DNA of 64,000 nucleotides from Roseiarcus sp963765375 (GTDB lineage: Bacteria; Pseudomonadota; Alphaproteobacteria; Rhizobiales; Beijerinckiaceae): positions 141,207-205,206 of the forward strand of contig CAVXVZ010000002.1 of the NCBI GenBank assembly GCA_963765375.1. The letters run 5' to 3'. Shown one piece after another: positions 1 to 9,712 of the stretch (position 1 is its first letter; each line of letters opens with the position of its first letter). The translations under genes were made by a program, and so were the position numbers. The notes beneath the pieces are model-generated. The model made no database searches, was not told the DNA's origin, and was given only the letters and a program-made list of their open reading frames with translations.

Positions 1-1
1 C

Positions 2-1480
2 GACACCGGTCAGTACTCGAGCTTCGAGTCCGGCCCGATCATGGTCAAAGGCGCATTGATCGGTGTCACCAGCTCCGACATCTTCTCGCTCGATCCGACG
101 AACTGCACTGAGAACTGGCGTACCCGCGAGGACCAGCCGCTCTCGATCCTGTCTGCGATGCGTGGGGTGGCCTACCTGGACGGCATGCTCTACCGCGGCT
201 CCCAGGACGGGCGCGTGCTCGCGTATGACTTCAACACCGGCAAGCAGATCTGGGCGACGACGATCGCCGACGGGAGCAGGGGCGAGTTTGTCGCCGCCGC
301 GCCGATTGCCTGGGACGGCCTCGTCTTCATCGGCAACGCCGGCGGCGACGCGAAAGGCGGCAAGGGCCACGTGTTCGCGCTCGACGCCAAGACCGGCAAG
401 ATCGTCTGGGAGTTCTTCCTCGTGCCGAAGACCGAGGGCGACGTCGCGCTCGGACCGCTCGGCGCCACGCCGCTCGACGCCGCGACATGGATGAACGCGC
501 CGGGAATTCCAATCAGCGGCGGCGCCACCTGGACGTCCTGTACGCTCGACCCGGCTGCCGGGGAACTGTACGTGCCGGTCGGCAATCCCGGGCCGGCTTT
601 TGCGAGCGACGTGCGCAAGGGCGACAATCTCTATACCGGTTCGGTCGTCGTGCTCGACGCCAGGACCGGGGCCTACAAGCGCCATTTCAAGCTCGTGCGC
701 AGGGACTGGCACGACTGGGACGTCGCCAGCGCCCCGAGCCTGATCGAGACGGCGGGCGGCAGGAAGCTCATGGCCGAGGCGCCCAAGGACGGATATCTCT
801 ACGGCGTCGATCTCGCCGACAACGCGCTCGTCTACCGTACGCCGGTGACCAAAATCGAGAACATCGACGCGCCGTTCTCAGTCAATACCGATGTGCGCTT
901 CTGCCCGGGCGCGACCGGCGGCTCGGAGTGGAACGGCCCGGCCTACGACCCGCAGACCAACCTCATCCTCATCGGCGAGACCGAGTGGTGCACGACGGTG
1001 AGGCTGCAAACCGAGCAGCAGCTAAGGGACGTCCGTACCGGCGGCGTATGGTTCGGGATGGCGACCAGAAACCCGTTTCATATCCTGGGCAGACAAGACG
1101 ACGGACGCGGAACCTGGGCCGGCTGGCTCCACGCCGTCGACGCGGACACCGGCGCCTGGAAGTGGCGGCTGAAGTCCAACTACCCGATCGTGGGCGGCGT
1201 GACGCCGACCGCCGGGGGCCTGGTTTTTTTCGGCGACGTCGGCGGCAATTTCTACGCCCTCGACGCGGCGACCGGGGAGAAGCTGTGGGGCGAGAAGATC
1301 GGCGGCGCGATCGGCGGTGGCGTCATCGTCTACGACGCCGGCGGCGGAGAGAGGATCGCGGTCACGACCGGCCTCACCGGCGTCTCCTGGCCGACCGAGG
1401 TCGTAACCGGCAAGATCGCGGTGCTCGGCCTTGACGGCGGCGGCGCGAAGAGCCTCGAGGCCGGGAGCGCGAAGCCGTGA
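2..1480 (+). CDS. PQQ-dependent dehydrogenase (quinoprotein), 5' truncated by window edge
   Basis: The reading frame is open to the left edge, so the N-terminus is missing; about 492 residues are visible. The product is a periplasmic PQQ-binding beta-propeller dehydrogenase of the alcohol/glucose quinoprotein type. Repeated blades ending in patterns such as LDAKTGKIVWEF, LDARTGAYKRHF, VDADTGAWKW and LDAATGEKLW are the tryptophan-docking repeats of this fold. GNPGPAF followed by RKGDNLYTGSVV and DWHDWD is the usual active-site neighbourhood of type I quinoprotein alcohol dehydrogenases. No haem-binding CxxCH is present, so electrons would pass to a separate cytochrome. The vicinal Cys-Cys pair of methanol dehydrogenases is not seen and may lie off the window. 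The gene converges on the MBOAT gene with a 10-bp gap. The exact substrate cannot be told. Confidence 0.85.
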   Translation, partial: DTGQYSSFESGPIMVKGALIGVTSSDIFSLDPTNCTENWRTREDQPLSILSAMRGVAYLDGMLYRGSQDGRVLAYDFNTGKQIWATTIADGSRGEFVAAAPIAWDGLVFIGNAGGDAKGGKGHVFALDAKTGKIVWEFFLVPKTEGDVALGPLGATPLDAATWMNAPGIPISGGATWTSCTLDPAAGELYVPVGNPGPAFASDVRKGDNLYTGSVVVLDARTGAYKRHFKLVRRDWHDWDVASAPSLIETAGGRKLMAEAPKDGYLYGVDLADNALVYRTPVTKIENIDAPFSVNTDVRFCPGATGGSEWNGPAYDPQTNLILIGETEWCTTVRLQTEQQLRDVRTGGVWFGMATRNPFHILGRQDDGRGTWAGWLHAVDADTGAWKWRLKSNYPIVGGVTPTAGGLVFFGDVGGNFYALDAATGEKLWGEKIGGAIGGGVIVYDAGGGERIAVTTGLTGVSWPTEVVTGKIAVLGLDGGGAKSLEAGSAKP

Positions 1481-2928
1481 GATGGCGCGGCTAAAACTGC
1501 CAGTACAGGAACTCGCTCGGGCCGCCGGTGAAGAAAATGGCGACCGCGGCGACGAGAGATATCGCCGCCGCCCATGGCAGCGAGGGTCCCCAGGCCGGAA
1601 TTCGAAATCCTCCTAAGAACGCCGCGGTCGAGGCCGGCTTCACGCCGAGGGCCGGCTCATAGGGGGCGAGGATTTCGAGGGTGTTGGGACAGACGAGGGC
1701 GATGACCAACAGGGCGGTGATCCACATCGCCGCCTGCTTGATATCCGTGCCATAGTCCGCTGCGATCGCCGCTGCGCCGTGCGGCAGCGCGACGCCGTTC
1801 ATGCCGAAAACGCCTTTGATGAGATCGATCCCCGACCTGACCGTCGCCGCGCGGAAGAAGAGATTCGCGGCAAAGACGGCGATCAAGGTCAGGACGAAAC
1901 CCACCGGCCTCATGACGTGGACGTAAGCCGCTCGGTTCCTCCAACGATGCGCGGCGTAGACGCGCCAGCCATGATTAATGGTGAGATAAACCCCGTGCAT
2001 CAGGCCAAAGATGATGAATCCAAAACCGGCCCCATGCCAAAGCCCGGAGATGAACATGGTTGTGAGCAGCGGAACCGTCAGCAGCGAGACGAAAGCGCCG
2101 AAGGTCGGATTGCGGCCGCTGAATCCGGGCAACCCGCTGTCGGCCCGCCGTCTCGTCAGCCCAAGCACCATCGGATTGTAGAGGTACCCGGTGAGGAAGC
2201 GGGTCAGAGTCATGTGCCAGCGGAGCCAGAAATCGATGATGCTCGAGGCCTTGAGCGGCGAATTGAAGTTGGGCGGCAGCTTGATGCCGAAGAACCGGGC
2301 GAGTCCGAGCGCCATATCGGTATAGCCGGAAAAGTCGAAATAGAGCTGTAGCGTAAAGCCCGCCGCGGCCAGCCATGCGAGCAGTACCGGCGTCTGGCCG
2401 CCGGCGGCCGAATGCTCGTAGATCGGCGTGATCAGCGGGGCAATGTTGTCGGCCAGCACCGACTTCTTGAACAGACCGAAAAACAACAGCGTCAGGCCGA
2501 CCGCGAAGTTCTCCTTGTCGAAGCGGCAGGTCGCGGTGGCGAACTGCGGCATCATCTCCCGGAAATGGACGATCGGCCCGGCGATCAGCTGGGGGAAGAA
2601 AAGAACGAAGGTGCAATATTCGCGAAACGTGAAGGTTTTGACCCGCCCGGCGTGCACGTCGATCAGGAAGGCGATCTTCTGGAAAGTGATGAACGAGATC
2701 CCGAGCGGCAGAATGATGTGAAGCAGAATGAGGTTGGCGCCAAAGACGTCGTTGATCGTTCCGTAGACGAAGTCGACATATTTGAAAACGCCAAGAAAGG
2801 CGACATTGAACAGGATGCCGCCGATGAGAACCGCCCGCGACAGGCCGGGCTGGTCGCCACGCTGGCCGAGCCGCAGCAGGAACGAAGCAACAAGGTAATT
2901 GACGATGACCGACGGCCCGATGATGAGC

Positions 2929-2938
2929 ACGTTGAGGG
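2929..2938. repeat. Target-site duplication, left side of ISAs1 copy A
   Basis: ACGTTGAGGG directly precedes the left inverted repeat. The same 10 bases follow the right inverted repeat at 5432-5441. This is the duplication length expected of ISAs1-family transposition. Confidence 0.92.
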
Positions 2939-3290
2939 CAGGGCTGTTCAACGCTCTGTACTGAGTCCCAAATGCAACACGATTCAACGTTCTGAGGCGC
3001 AACGGGAGGTGGAGGATTCCGTGGGCGGAAAAAGTCTGAATCTGTGTGAGGCGACCGAATCATTCGGGGGTCGCCTTGAAGTCGTTCGAACCTCTTCTTT
3101 CGCTCTTTGGGACGATTCCCGACCCGCGTCGCGCCGAGGGCAAACTCTATCCGTTACCTCACGTGCTGTTGTTCTCCGTTTTCGCCATGGTGAGCGGCGC
3201 CAATTCCTATCGCGGCATCCGCACTTACCTCAAGGTGCATCGGCAAAGGCTGAACAAAGCCTTCGCGATCAAGTGGAAGAGGCCGCCGGG

Positions 3291-4495
3291 AGGCTTATCC
3301 CGTTGTCCCAGGTTCGTCTATATGTAGTGGATGCACCGGTTTGATGGGTTGGTTTGGGTCAGCGCCGAGCGCTGGCGGCGCACCGTCCTGTCGCATTCCG
3401 GTGGCGGTCTTGCGGCGGCGCGGCCTCCGCCTGATCGTTTGGACGCCCTTTCGAGGATTGTCTCGTTTGACGATGTCCCAGTAGCTCGCAGGCGCATGAT
3501 GTGCGGCCAGCCCGAGCAAGGCTTCGAACGAAACGTGCCGGTGGAAGCGGCGATTGTAGCGAAAGACGAATTCATTGAGATAGGTGTCGACATGCGTGCG
3601 GCGCAGGCCATGATACGTGCCCAGGCCCCATCGCTTCATCAATGAGAAGGCTCGGTGGATCCAGGGCAAGACAACATGTCCCGACATTTTTCCGACAATG
3701 CGCGGATCGTGCCGGTAGTCGGTTAATCCAGGATAGGACGCGTGGCCGTCGGTGAGGAGCGTGGCTCCACGCTTCACGTTGGCTCTCACGAAAGCCTCGA
3801 TCGACGCCGCGGAATTGTCGGCGATCATAGCGAGGCGTATTCGGCCGGAGCGCGTATCGAGATATTTGGCGTGCTTGCGTCGCGGCTTGGGCTGGTTGGT
3901 GTCGCGATCAATCACCTCGACGGCCCCGGCGACGAGGATTTTGCCGGCATTGTCGCGCTCGAAAAAGGCTTCGCCTTCGCGGAAGGGAATTTCCGCCTGA
4001 TCGACTTCGACGACGCCCTCCAAGGGATCGCGATCCGGGTCGACCATCGACCGGCGCAATTTCTGCGTCAGCAGCCAAGCGGTCTTGTAAGTGACGCCGA
4101 GTTGATCCTCCAATTGCCGCGCCGACATGCCGTTGGAATGTGTCGCCATGAGATGTGCCGCCCAGAACCACGAGGTCAGCGGCAGCTTGGAACGATGCAT
4201 CACCGTTCCCGCCGTGGCCGAAGTCTGTCGACCGCAATCGAGGCATTCGTATGTGTAAGCCCGGCTCTTCAGCGCCGCGGCGCGTTGCTCGCCACAGCCG
4301 GGACAGACAAAACCCTTCGACCAACGCCGCTTCAACAAAAAGGCGGCGCAGCTCGTCTCGTCGGGAAACGTCTCTTGAAACTGCGAAAGCGATCGGCCTT
4401 TGGCCATTGCGCGCCCCGTCGCGGTCGCCTCGAACAGCGACTCAACTACGCCCGCATACCACATCTAGGGCCACCTGGGACAGCGGGATAAGCCT
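3291..4495 (-). mobile_element. IS1595-family insertion sequence, copy A (nested in ISAs1)
   Basis: This 1205-bp element has ends AGGCTTATCCCGTTGTCCCA and its inverted counterpart ending GGGATAAGCCT. It interrupts the ISAs1 transposase at codons matching KWKRPP|HTAIR of the intact copy. A clean duplication is not visible; only CCGG is shared by both flanks. It lies in opposite orientation to the nearly identical copy at 5633-6837. Confidence 0.9.
3295..4464 (-). CDS. IS1595-family transposase (copy A)
   Basis: This 389-residue DDE-type transposase has the N-terminal zinc ribbon typical of the IS1595 family: CPGCGE near residue 55 and CLDCGR near 75. Then come the catalytic-core motifs VEVDQAEI (first Asp), LLTDGHASYPG (second Asp) and a C-terminal YLNEFVFRYNRR region. 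The first ATG (4464) has a good ribosome site, AGGTGG, six bases upstream inside the element end. A second possible start is MAKGRSLSQF at 4407. The frame is intact, so the copy could be active. It differs from copy B at two residues noted: Ser for Leu near residue 9, and Tyr for Asp in FRYNRR. Confidence 0.92.
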   Translation of the reverse strand: MWYAGVVESLFEATATGRAMAKGRSLSQFQETFPDETSCAAFLLKRRWSKGFVCPGCGEQRAAALKSRAYTYECLDCGRQTSATAGTVMHRSKLPLTSWFWAAHLMATHSNGMSARQLEDQLGVTYKTAWLLTQKLRRSMVDPDRDPLEGVVEVDQAEIPFREGEAFFERDNAGKILVAGAVEVIDRDTNQPKPRRKHAKYLDTRSGRIRLAMIADNSAASIEAFVRANVKRGATLLTDGHASYPGLTDYRHDPRIVGKMSGHVVLPWIHRAFSLMKRWGLGTYHGLRRTHVDTYLNEFVFRYNRRFHRHVSFEALLGLAAHHAPASYWDIVKRDNPRKGVQTIRRRPRRRKTATGMRQDGAPPALGADPNQPIKPVHPLHIDEPGTTG

Positions 4496-5431
4496 CGCCC
4501 GGCGCATACCGCGATCCGCTATATTTTGCAGGGGCTGAGCCCGGCCGATGTCGAAAAGGTCTTCCGTGACCACGCCGCGAACTTCGAATCTCGCTCCGGC
4601 GAGCGCCCAGACGCGCGTCATCGCGTTCGACGGCAAGACGCTGAAGGGCAGTTTCGACAACTTCAACGACGCCAAGGCAAGGCAGTTGCTTAGCGCGTTC
4701 GCGGTCGATACGGCGCTGGTTCTCGCCCACATCGAAATCGATGAAAAATCCAACGAGATCCCCGCCGCGCAGAAGCTGATGGAGGAACTCCACTTGGCGG
4801 GCCATATCGTCACCTGCGACGCCATGCATTGCCAAAAAAAACTTTCGAAGCCGCCGCCGTCGCCAACGCACATCTGATCGTCCAGCTCAAGGAGAACCAG
4901 CCGATCCTCTGGCAGAAGGTCGAGGCCGTCTGCGCCACGGCCAAGCCCCAGTCGAGCGTGCAGACCGTGGACCAGAAACGGCGCAACCGCCACGAAACCC
5001 GAGCCATCGCGGTGTTCACCGCCGCGCCCGCCGTCGCAGGAACGGAATGGGAGCCCCATGTCGCCGCCATCATCAAGGTCGAGCGCGCGATCAACGTCCG
5101 GCAGCCCGCCACCGGCCTCTGGAAGCCCTCGTCCGAAATCTCCTTCTATCTCTCCGGCCGTCCTGTGACCGCAAACCTCGCCGCGCACGCCATCCGCAAG
5201 CACTGGGGAATTGAGAACAAATCCCACTACACGCGCGACGTCACTTTCCGCGAAGATGCCTCGCGCATTCGAACCAATCCTGGAATTGTCGCAAGACTCA
5301 GGAGCATTGCGTACAATATCCTGCGCTGCAACCAATCCAACTCAATCCCTCAAGACCGCTTCGCCACCGCTCTCGGAGGCCTCAAATCAATATTCTCCAT
5401 GACGTTCAGTAGAGAGCGTTGAACAGCCCTG

Positions 5432-5441
5432 ACGTTGAGGG
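5432..5441. repeat. Target-site duplication, right side of ISAs1 copy A
   Basis: Identical to the 10 bases at 2929-2938. On the minus strand it codes for part of the MBOAT PLNV segment, which is why removing one copy with the element restores the frame. Confidence 0.92.
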
Positions 5442-5632
5442 GCCGCCACCAGCCGTAGAACACCAACGACGTAAGAATGAGCCATAGGATCGCCCATTGT
5501 CGCGAGACGCGGCCAAGAAGATAGAACCCGAGCAGCGTCGCGGGCAGAAACACGTACAGGAATTCAAAGGAGTTGAAGAGCATTTCGCCTGGTCCTGCTG
5601 AGCATATTCAGGAGAGGAACGAAGACGCGACG

Positions 5633-6837
5633 AGGCTTATCCCGCTGTCCCAGGTGGCCCTAGATGTGGTATGCGGGCGTAGTTGAGTTGCTGTTCGAGG
5701 CGACCGCGACGGGGCGCGCAATGGCCAAAGGCCGATCGCTTTCGCAGTTTCAAGAGACGTTTCCCGACGAGACGAGCTGCGCCGCCTTTTTGTTGAAGCG
5801 GCGTTGGTCGAAGGGTTTTGTCTGTCCCGGCTGTGGCGAGCAACGCGCCGCGGCGCTGAAGAGCCGGGCTTACACATACGAATGCCTCGATTGCGGTCGA
5901 CAGACTTCGGCCACGGCGGGAACGGTGATGCATCGTTCCAAGCTGCCGCTGACCTCGTGGTTCTGGGCGGCACATCTCATGGCGACACATTCCAACGGCA
6001 TGTCGGCGCGGCAATTGGAGGATCAACTCGGCGTCACTTACAAGACCGCTTGGCTGCTGACGCAGAAATTGCGCCGGTCGATGGTCGACCCGGATCGCGA
6101 TCCCTTGGAGGGCGTCGTCGAAGTCGATCAGGCGGAAATTCCCTTCCGCGAAGGCGAAGCCTTTTTCGAGCGCGACAATGCCGGCAAAATCCTCGTCGCC
6201 GGGGCCGTCGAGGTGATTGATCGCGACACCAACCAGCCCAAGCCGCGACGCAAGCACGCCAAATATCTCGATACGCGCTCCGGCCGAATACGCCTCGCTA
6301 TGATCGCCGACAATTCCGCGGCGTCGATCGAGGCTTTCGTGAGAGCCAACGTGAAGCGTGGAGCCACGCTCCTCACCGACGGCCACGCGTCCTATCCTGG
6401 ATTAACCGACTACCGGCACGATCCGCGCATTGTCGGAAAAATGTCGGGACATGTTGTCTTGCCCTGGATCCACCGAGCCTTCTCATTGATGAAGCGATGG
6501 GGCCTGGGCACGTATCATGGCCTGCGCCGCACGCATGTCGACACCTATCTCAATGAATTCGTCTTTCGCGACAATCGCCGCTTCCACCGGCACGTTTCGT
6601 TCGAAGCCTTGCTCGGGCTGGCCGCACATCATGCGCCTGCGAGCTACTGGGACATCGTCAAACGAGACAATCCTCGAAAGGGCGTCCAAACGATCAGGCG
6701 GAGGCCGCGCCGCCGCAAGACCGCCACCGGAATGCGACAGGACGGTGCGCCGCCAGCGCTCGGCGCTGACCCAAACCAACCCATCAAACCGGTGCATCCA
6801 CTACATATAGACGAACCTGGGACAACGGGATAAGCCT
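5633..6837 (+). mobile_element. IS1595-family insertion sequence, copy B
   Basis: A 1205-bp element nearly identical to 3291-4495 but inverted. A 9-bp direct repeat, GACGCGACG, flanks it at 5624-5632 and 6839-6847, with one extra base on the right side; this probably includes the family's 8-bp target duplication. It sits 50 bp upstream of the MBOAT start codon and so separates the MBOAT from the ACP gene that precedes it. Confidence 0.9.
5664..6833 (+). CDS. IS1595-family transposase (copy B)
   Basis: This 389-residue intact transposase is almost identical to the one at 3295-4464. It has the same zinc ribbon (CPGCGE, CLDCGR), VEVDQAEI and TDGHASYPG motifs. It has Asp where copy A has Tyr in the FRDNRRFHRH segment. 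That position is next to the C-terminal core region, so one of the two copies may differ in activity. The start is the first ATG, six bases after AGGTGG in the element end. Confidence 0.92.
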   Translation: MWYAGVVELLFEATATGRAMAKGRSLSQFQETFPDETSCAAFLLKRRWSKGFVCPGCGEQRAAALKSRAYTYECLDCGRQTSATAGTVMHRSKLPLTSWFWAAHLMATHSNGMSARQLEDQLGVTYKTAWLLTQKLRRSMVDPDRDPLEGVVEVDQAEIPFREGEAFFERDNAGKILVAGAVEVIDRDTNQPKPRRKHAKYLDTRSGRIRLAMIADNSAASIEAFVRANVKRGATLLTDGHASYPGLTDYRHDPRIVGKMSGHVVLPWIHRAFSLMKRWGLGTYHGLRRTHVDTYLNEFVFRDNRRFHRHVSFEALLGLAAHHAPASYWDIVKRDNPRKGVQTIRRRPRRRKTATGMRQDGAPPALGADPNQPIKPVHPLHIDEPGTTG

Positions 6838-6908
6838 CGACGCGACGGTCGCGGCTCAGTTCGCCGGCGGGCCGCGACCGGAGTGCGCGTCCGCCTGTCC
6901 GAGCAAGG

Positions 6909-7151
6909 TCAAGCCAGCATCTTTTGCGTTTCTTTGACGATTGCGCCGACGTTGGGGAACGACGCGATATCGCCTACCTTAAACCTTACCCCGAATTCAC
7001 GTTCAACCGCAACGATGAAGTTGACGTAATTGAAGGAATCCCAGTTCGGGACGTTCTCCCGCTCGGTATCCATCGTCAACTCGATCAAATCGTCATATAG
7101 TAGATCGCGAAGAATGCGGGTGAATTTGGCCAGTATTTCTTGATCGGTCAT
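6909..7151 (-). CDS. Acyl carrier protein (left arm)
   Basis: This 80-residue protein begins MTDQEILAKFTRILRDLL and has the phosphopantetheine attachment motif in NWDSFNYVNF, where Ser carries the cofactor. The size and helical pattern fit a stand-alone ACP, closer to DltC- or FkbH-associated carriers than to the fatty-acid ACP (which has DSLD). The start at 7151 is preferred over an in-frame upstream one at 7172 because GGGCAGCAGG lies directly before it. On the same strand the next gene is the split MBOAT, now about 1.3 kb away because of IS1595 copy B; without it they would be about 120 bp apart. It probably carries the acyl donor for that MBOAT. Confidence 0.85.
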   Translation of the reverse strand: MTDQEILAKFTRILRDLLYDDLIELTMDTERENVPNWDSFNYVNFIVAVEREFGVRFKVGDIASFPNVGAIVKETQKMLA

Positions 7152-7669
7152 CCTGCTGCCCTTGCGCGACAATACGAATTTTCAGAGCGACGAACCCAGG
7201 CAGGGCCGATAACGCATGCGTCGAACTCATTGACACGCCAAAGATCGACCTCGGCGAGGTCGCGCTCCGATAGAGCTCCTGATCGCGTCCGTTCATGGGC
7301 GTCGGACGCAAATCCGCACCCGCACCAGCGCGCCACGCCCATTCGCCGCCTCGACCACAATGGTATCTATTGCGACGGCGGCGTCACGGTCAATCTCATC
7401 CCGAGCGGTAGCCTCATCGTTCGGAATTAACGAAGACATCCGCCGGGCGACGACGTTCGAAGCGCCGTCGGGTCGACGGAACTTTTGGGTTGACGAATGG
7501 AGGCCGTGACGGCAGAGAAGCAGCCGGCAATCTGCCGGCGGCGTGGACGGGGAACGCGCGTGTCGCCTCTTGCGCCAAGCGCCGCCTTTCAGCGACAAGG
7601 CGGCGGAATCGTTTTGTCGCGCCAATAACATACTATTTGTCTGATCCGAATGCAGCAGGGCATGACGCC
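7152..7669. other. Divergent intergenic region between the two arms of the acyl-transfer locus
   Basis: About 520 bases separate the divergent ACP and FkbH-like genes. No convincing ORF, RNA or repeat was seen. It presumably holds the promoters of both arms; no operator could be picked out. Confidence 0.4.
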
Positions 7670-9450
7670 ATGAAGCATGCAATGGTTTCGCTGGACTATT
7701 TTGCCCTCGCCAAAGAGGCAAGAGCCCTTAATACCGCGGAAGCCGCGAAGGTCGTGCGTATTGCCCTGTTGGCGGACTGCGCCACCCAGCACCTGACGGG
7801 CATCATGCGCGCCATCGCGGCCCGGGATAACGTGCGGGCCGAGATTTACGAGGGCAATTACGACGGAATCGACCTTGAAATCCTCGATCCGAATTCCGCG
7901 CTGTACGCCTTCGCTCCGCAATATGTCGCCATCCTGTTATCGAGCGAAAAACTGAAAGCGCGTCTTTACGCCAGCGACAACCGGCGTACGTTCGCCGACG
8001 ACGCTGTGGGCCGACTGGAAAACCTCTGGACTTCATTGCGGGCGCAAAGCCAGGCGACGATCGTTCAAAGCACCTTCGTGCTGCCGAGCGAGCGCGCCTT
8101 TGGCAACTACGAGCTCAAGGTCGCCGATTCGGTCGGCTCGATCTTCGCCGAGATCAACTACCGACTGGCCGCGAAGGCCCGCGATGGCCAAGAACGTCCT
8201 GTTGAACGATGTCGATTTTCTCGCGGCGTCGATTGGACGTGCTCAGTGGCTCGACGCCGCGGATGTGGAACATGGCGAAAACGCCGTGCCGGCTCGAGCA
8301 CCTGCCGCGGTTGGCGCAATCGCTGCTCGACACCGTGTTCGCCGGCCTCGGGCATGTTCGTCAAATGCGTGGTGCTGGACCTGGACAACACGCTCTGGGG
8401 AGGCGTGATCGGCGATGACGGGCTCGAGGGCATCGCGCTCGGGGAGTTCGACGAGGGCGAGGCGTTCGTCGCCTTCCAGCAGTTCATTCGGGAACTTAAA
8501 CGGCGCGGGATCATCCTCGCCGTGGTCAGCAAGAACGAGCACGCGAACGCTGTGCTGCCGTTCCGCGAGCATCCTCACATGGTGCTGAAGGAGGAGGATA
8601 TCTCGGTGTTCGTCGCGAACTGGGACAACAAGGCCGACAACATTCGGCAAGTCCAGAAGACGCTGAATATCGGCTTCGATTCGCTCGTGTTTCTCGACGA
8701 CAATCCCTTCGAGCGCAACATCGTGCGCGAATTCGTGCCGGAGGTCATCGTGCCGGAACTGCCGGAGGACCCGTCGCTCTTATCTACAGACCCTTGCGGG
8801 TCTGAACCTGTTTGAGACCGCATCTTTCTCCGCAAGCGGACCTGCAACGGGGCGACCAATATCGGGAGGAAACCCAGCGCGAGCTGACCAAGACGCAGTT
8901 CACCAACATCAACGACTATCTGATCTCGCTTGCGTATGGAGATCAGGCTCGAGCGTTTCAATGCTTTCAATCTGCCGCGTATCGCCCAGCTCATCCAGCG
9001 CAGCAACCAGTTCAATCTGATGACGCGGCGCTATCGGCGAGGCGGCATGCGAGGCGATGATGACGGATCAATCGGTTCGCGCCATTGACGCTGAGGCTCG
9101 CCGACAAATTCGGCGATTACGGCCTGATTTCGGTTGTTATTCTCAAGCCTGCGGGCGACGATGCTCGAAATCGACGAATATCTGATGAGTTGCCGGGTTT
9201 TGCAGCGCGGCGTCGAAAGCTTCACGATGAACAACATCTTTTCCTATGCCAGGAGCGATTGGGCGCGAAGCGAGTCGTCGGTCACTACCTTCCGACGGCA
9301 AGAAAAACGACATGGTCAAAGGCTTTTTCAAGAGCTTCGGCTTCGAGAAGATCGGAGACGGCGAACGGCGGCGCTTCCCAATGGGCGCTCGCCGTCGACG
9401 CGTATCAGCCGCGCGAGACATTCATGACGCCGGTCGTCAACGAGCTGTGA
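7670..9450 (+). pseudogene. FkbH-like HAD-IIIC protein, multiply frameshifted
   Basis: The product resembles FkbH-type proteins, which load a glyceryl unit from 1,3-bisphosphoglycerate onto an ACP. The start MKHAMVSLDYFALAKEA (7670) is typical. The N-terminal part runs cleanly to about 8180. The chain then continues in other frames (NVLLNDVDFLAASIGRAQW, then LEHLPRLAQSLLDTVFAGLG). It returns with the HAD motif VVLDLDNTLWGGVIGDDG, whose two Asp are catalytic, and SLVFLDDNPFERN. After about 8775 it changes frame several more times: RIAQLIQRSNQFNL (about 8980), RLADKFGDYGLISVVILKP (9090), FTMNNIFSYAR (9220) and GFFKSFGFEKIGDGE (9325). It ends at the TGA at 9448-9450. Residues within each piece remain family-like, so the breaks are single-base indels, either assembly errors or recent decay. 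Confidence 0.8.
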
Positions 9451-9465
9451 GCTGAGGGGGTGGGA

Positions 9466-9712
9466 ATGGATAAGGATGAAATCGTGTCACGCCTGACGCC
9501 GATATTTCGCGACGTCTTCAACGACAACGCCCTCGTGGTGACGCGAAGGCATGACCGCAGCCGACGTGCCGACCTGGGATTCGCTCTCTCAACATCAACA
9601 TGATTATCGCGGTGGAGAAAGCGTTCGGCGTCAAGTTCAGGATCAAGGACGTTCGCGCGACCTCAAGAATGTCGGCGAACTGCTCGAACTGATCAAGAGG
9701 AAGGCAGCGTAG
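9466..9712 (+). pseudogene. Acyl carrier protein (right arm), frameshifted
   Basis: ATG at 9466 follows the ribosome site GAGGGGG. The chain starts MDKDEIVSRLTPIFRDVF. It continues in a second frame with GMTAADVPTWDSL, holding the phosphopantetheine Ser, and in further frames with INMIIAVEKAFGVKF and LKNVGELLELIKRKAA, ending at the TAG 9710-9712. Three single-base indels are needed to read it whole, near 9546, 9585 and 9655. Its pattern matches the left-arm ACP (WDSF against WDSL). It is tightly packed between the FkbH-like gene (15-bp gap) and the second MBOAT, whose GTG follows its stop directly. Confidence 0.78.

Larger units (their letters stand above)
3046..5422 (+). pseudogene. ISAs1-family transposase, interrupted and frameshifted (copy A)
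   Basis: The N-terminal part (GTG at 3046, or TTG at 3076 giving KSFEPLLSLFGTIPDPR) runs to 3290, where IS1595 interrupts it after KWKRPP. The coding sequence resumes after 4495 with HTAIRYILQGLSPADVEKVF. A one-base insertion near 4587 (AACTTCGAATC against AACTTGAATC in copy B) shifts the frame. The frame shifts again at the A8 run (4833-4840), after which the C-terminal part (4829-5422) reads KKTFEAAAVANAHLIVQLKE and ends in SIFSMTFSRER. Catalytic-region marks such as VIAFDGKTLKGS and HWGIENKSHY fit ISAs1 transposases. This copy cannot make a whole transposase. Confidence 0.88.
2939..5431 (+). mobile_element. ISAs1-family insertion sequence (copy A), carrying a nested IS1595 element
   Basis: The ends are near-perfect 26-bp inverted repeats beginning CAGGGCTGTTCAACGCTCT, one mismatch apart. 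They are bordered by a 10-bp target duplication, ACGTTGAGGG, at 2929-2938 and 5432-5441. The element is 2493 bp; a second copy at 20296-21574 is 1279 bp. The difference is explained by the 1205-bp IS1595 element at 3291-4495 plus a few target bases and a one-base insertion. It lies inside the MBOAT gene. Confidence 0.93.
1491..5583 (-). pseudogene. MBOAT-family O-acyltransferase (AlgI/DltB-like), split by an ISAs1 element
   Basis: The 5' part (5583 to 5432) encodes the start of an AlgI-like protein, MLFNSFEFLYVFLPATLLGF, with the typical FYGWW segment. The 3' part (2928 to 1491) encodes the remainder. Removing the insertion (2939-5431) and one copy of the 10-bp duplication joins the halves exactly in frame (GWWRPLNVLIIGPS) and gives 529 codons plus stop, the usual MBOAT length. 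Family marks in the body are PQLIAGPIVHF, a DFSGYTDMALG segment and the LWHGAGFGFIIFGLMHG region with the conserved His. The protein is a polytopic inner-membrane enzyme that moves an acyl group from a carrier to a surface polymer. The matching ACP lies upstream on the same strand, now separated by an IS1595 copy. No other lesion is visible, so the disruption is probably recent. Confidence 0.9.
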
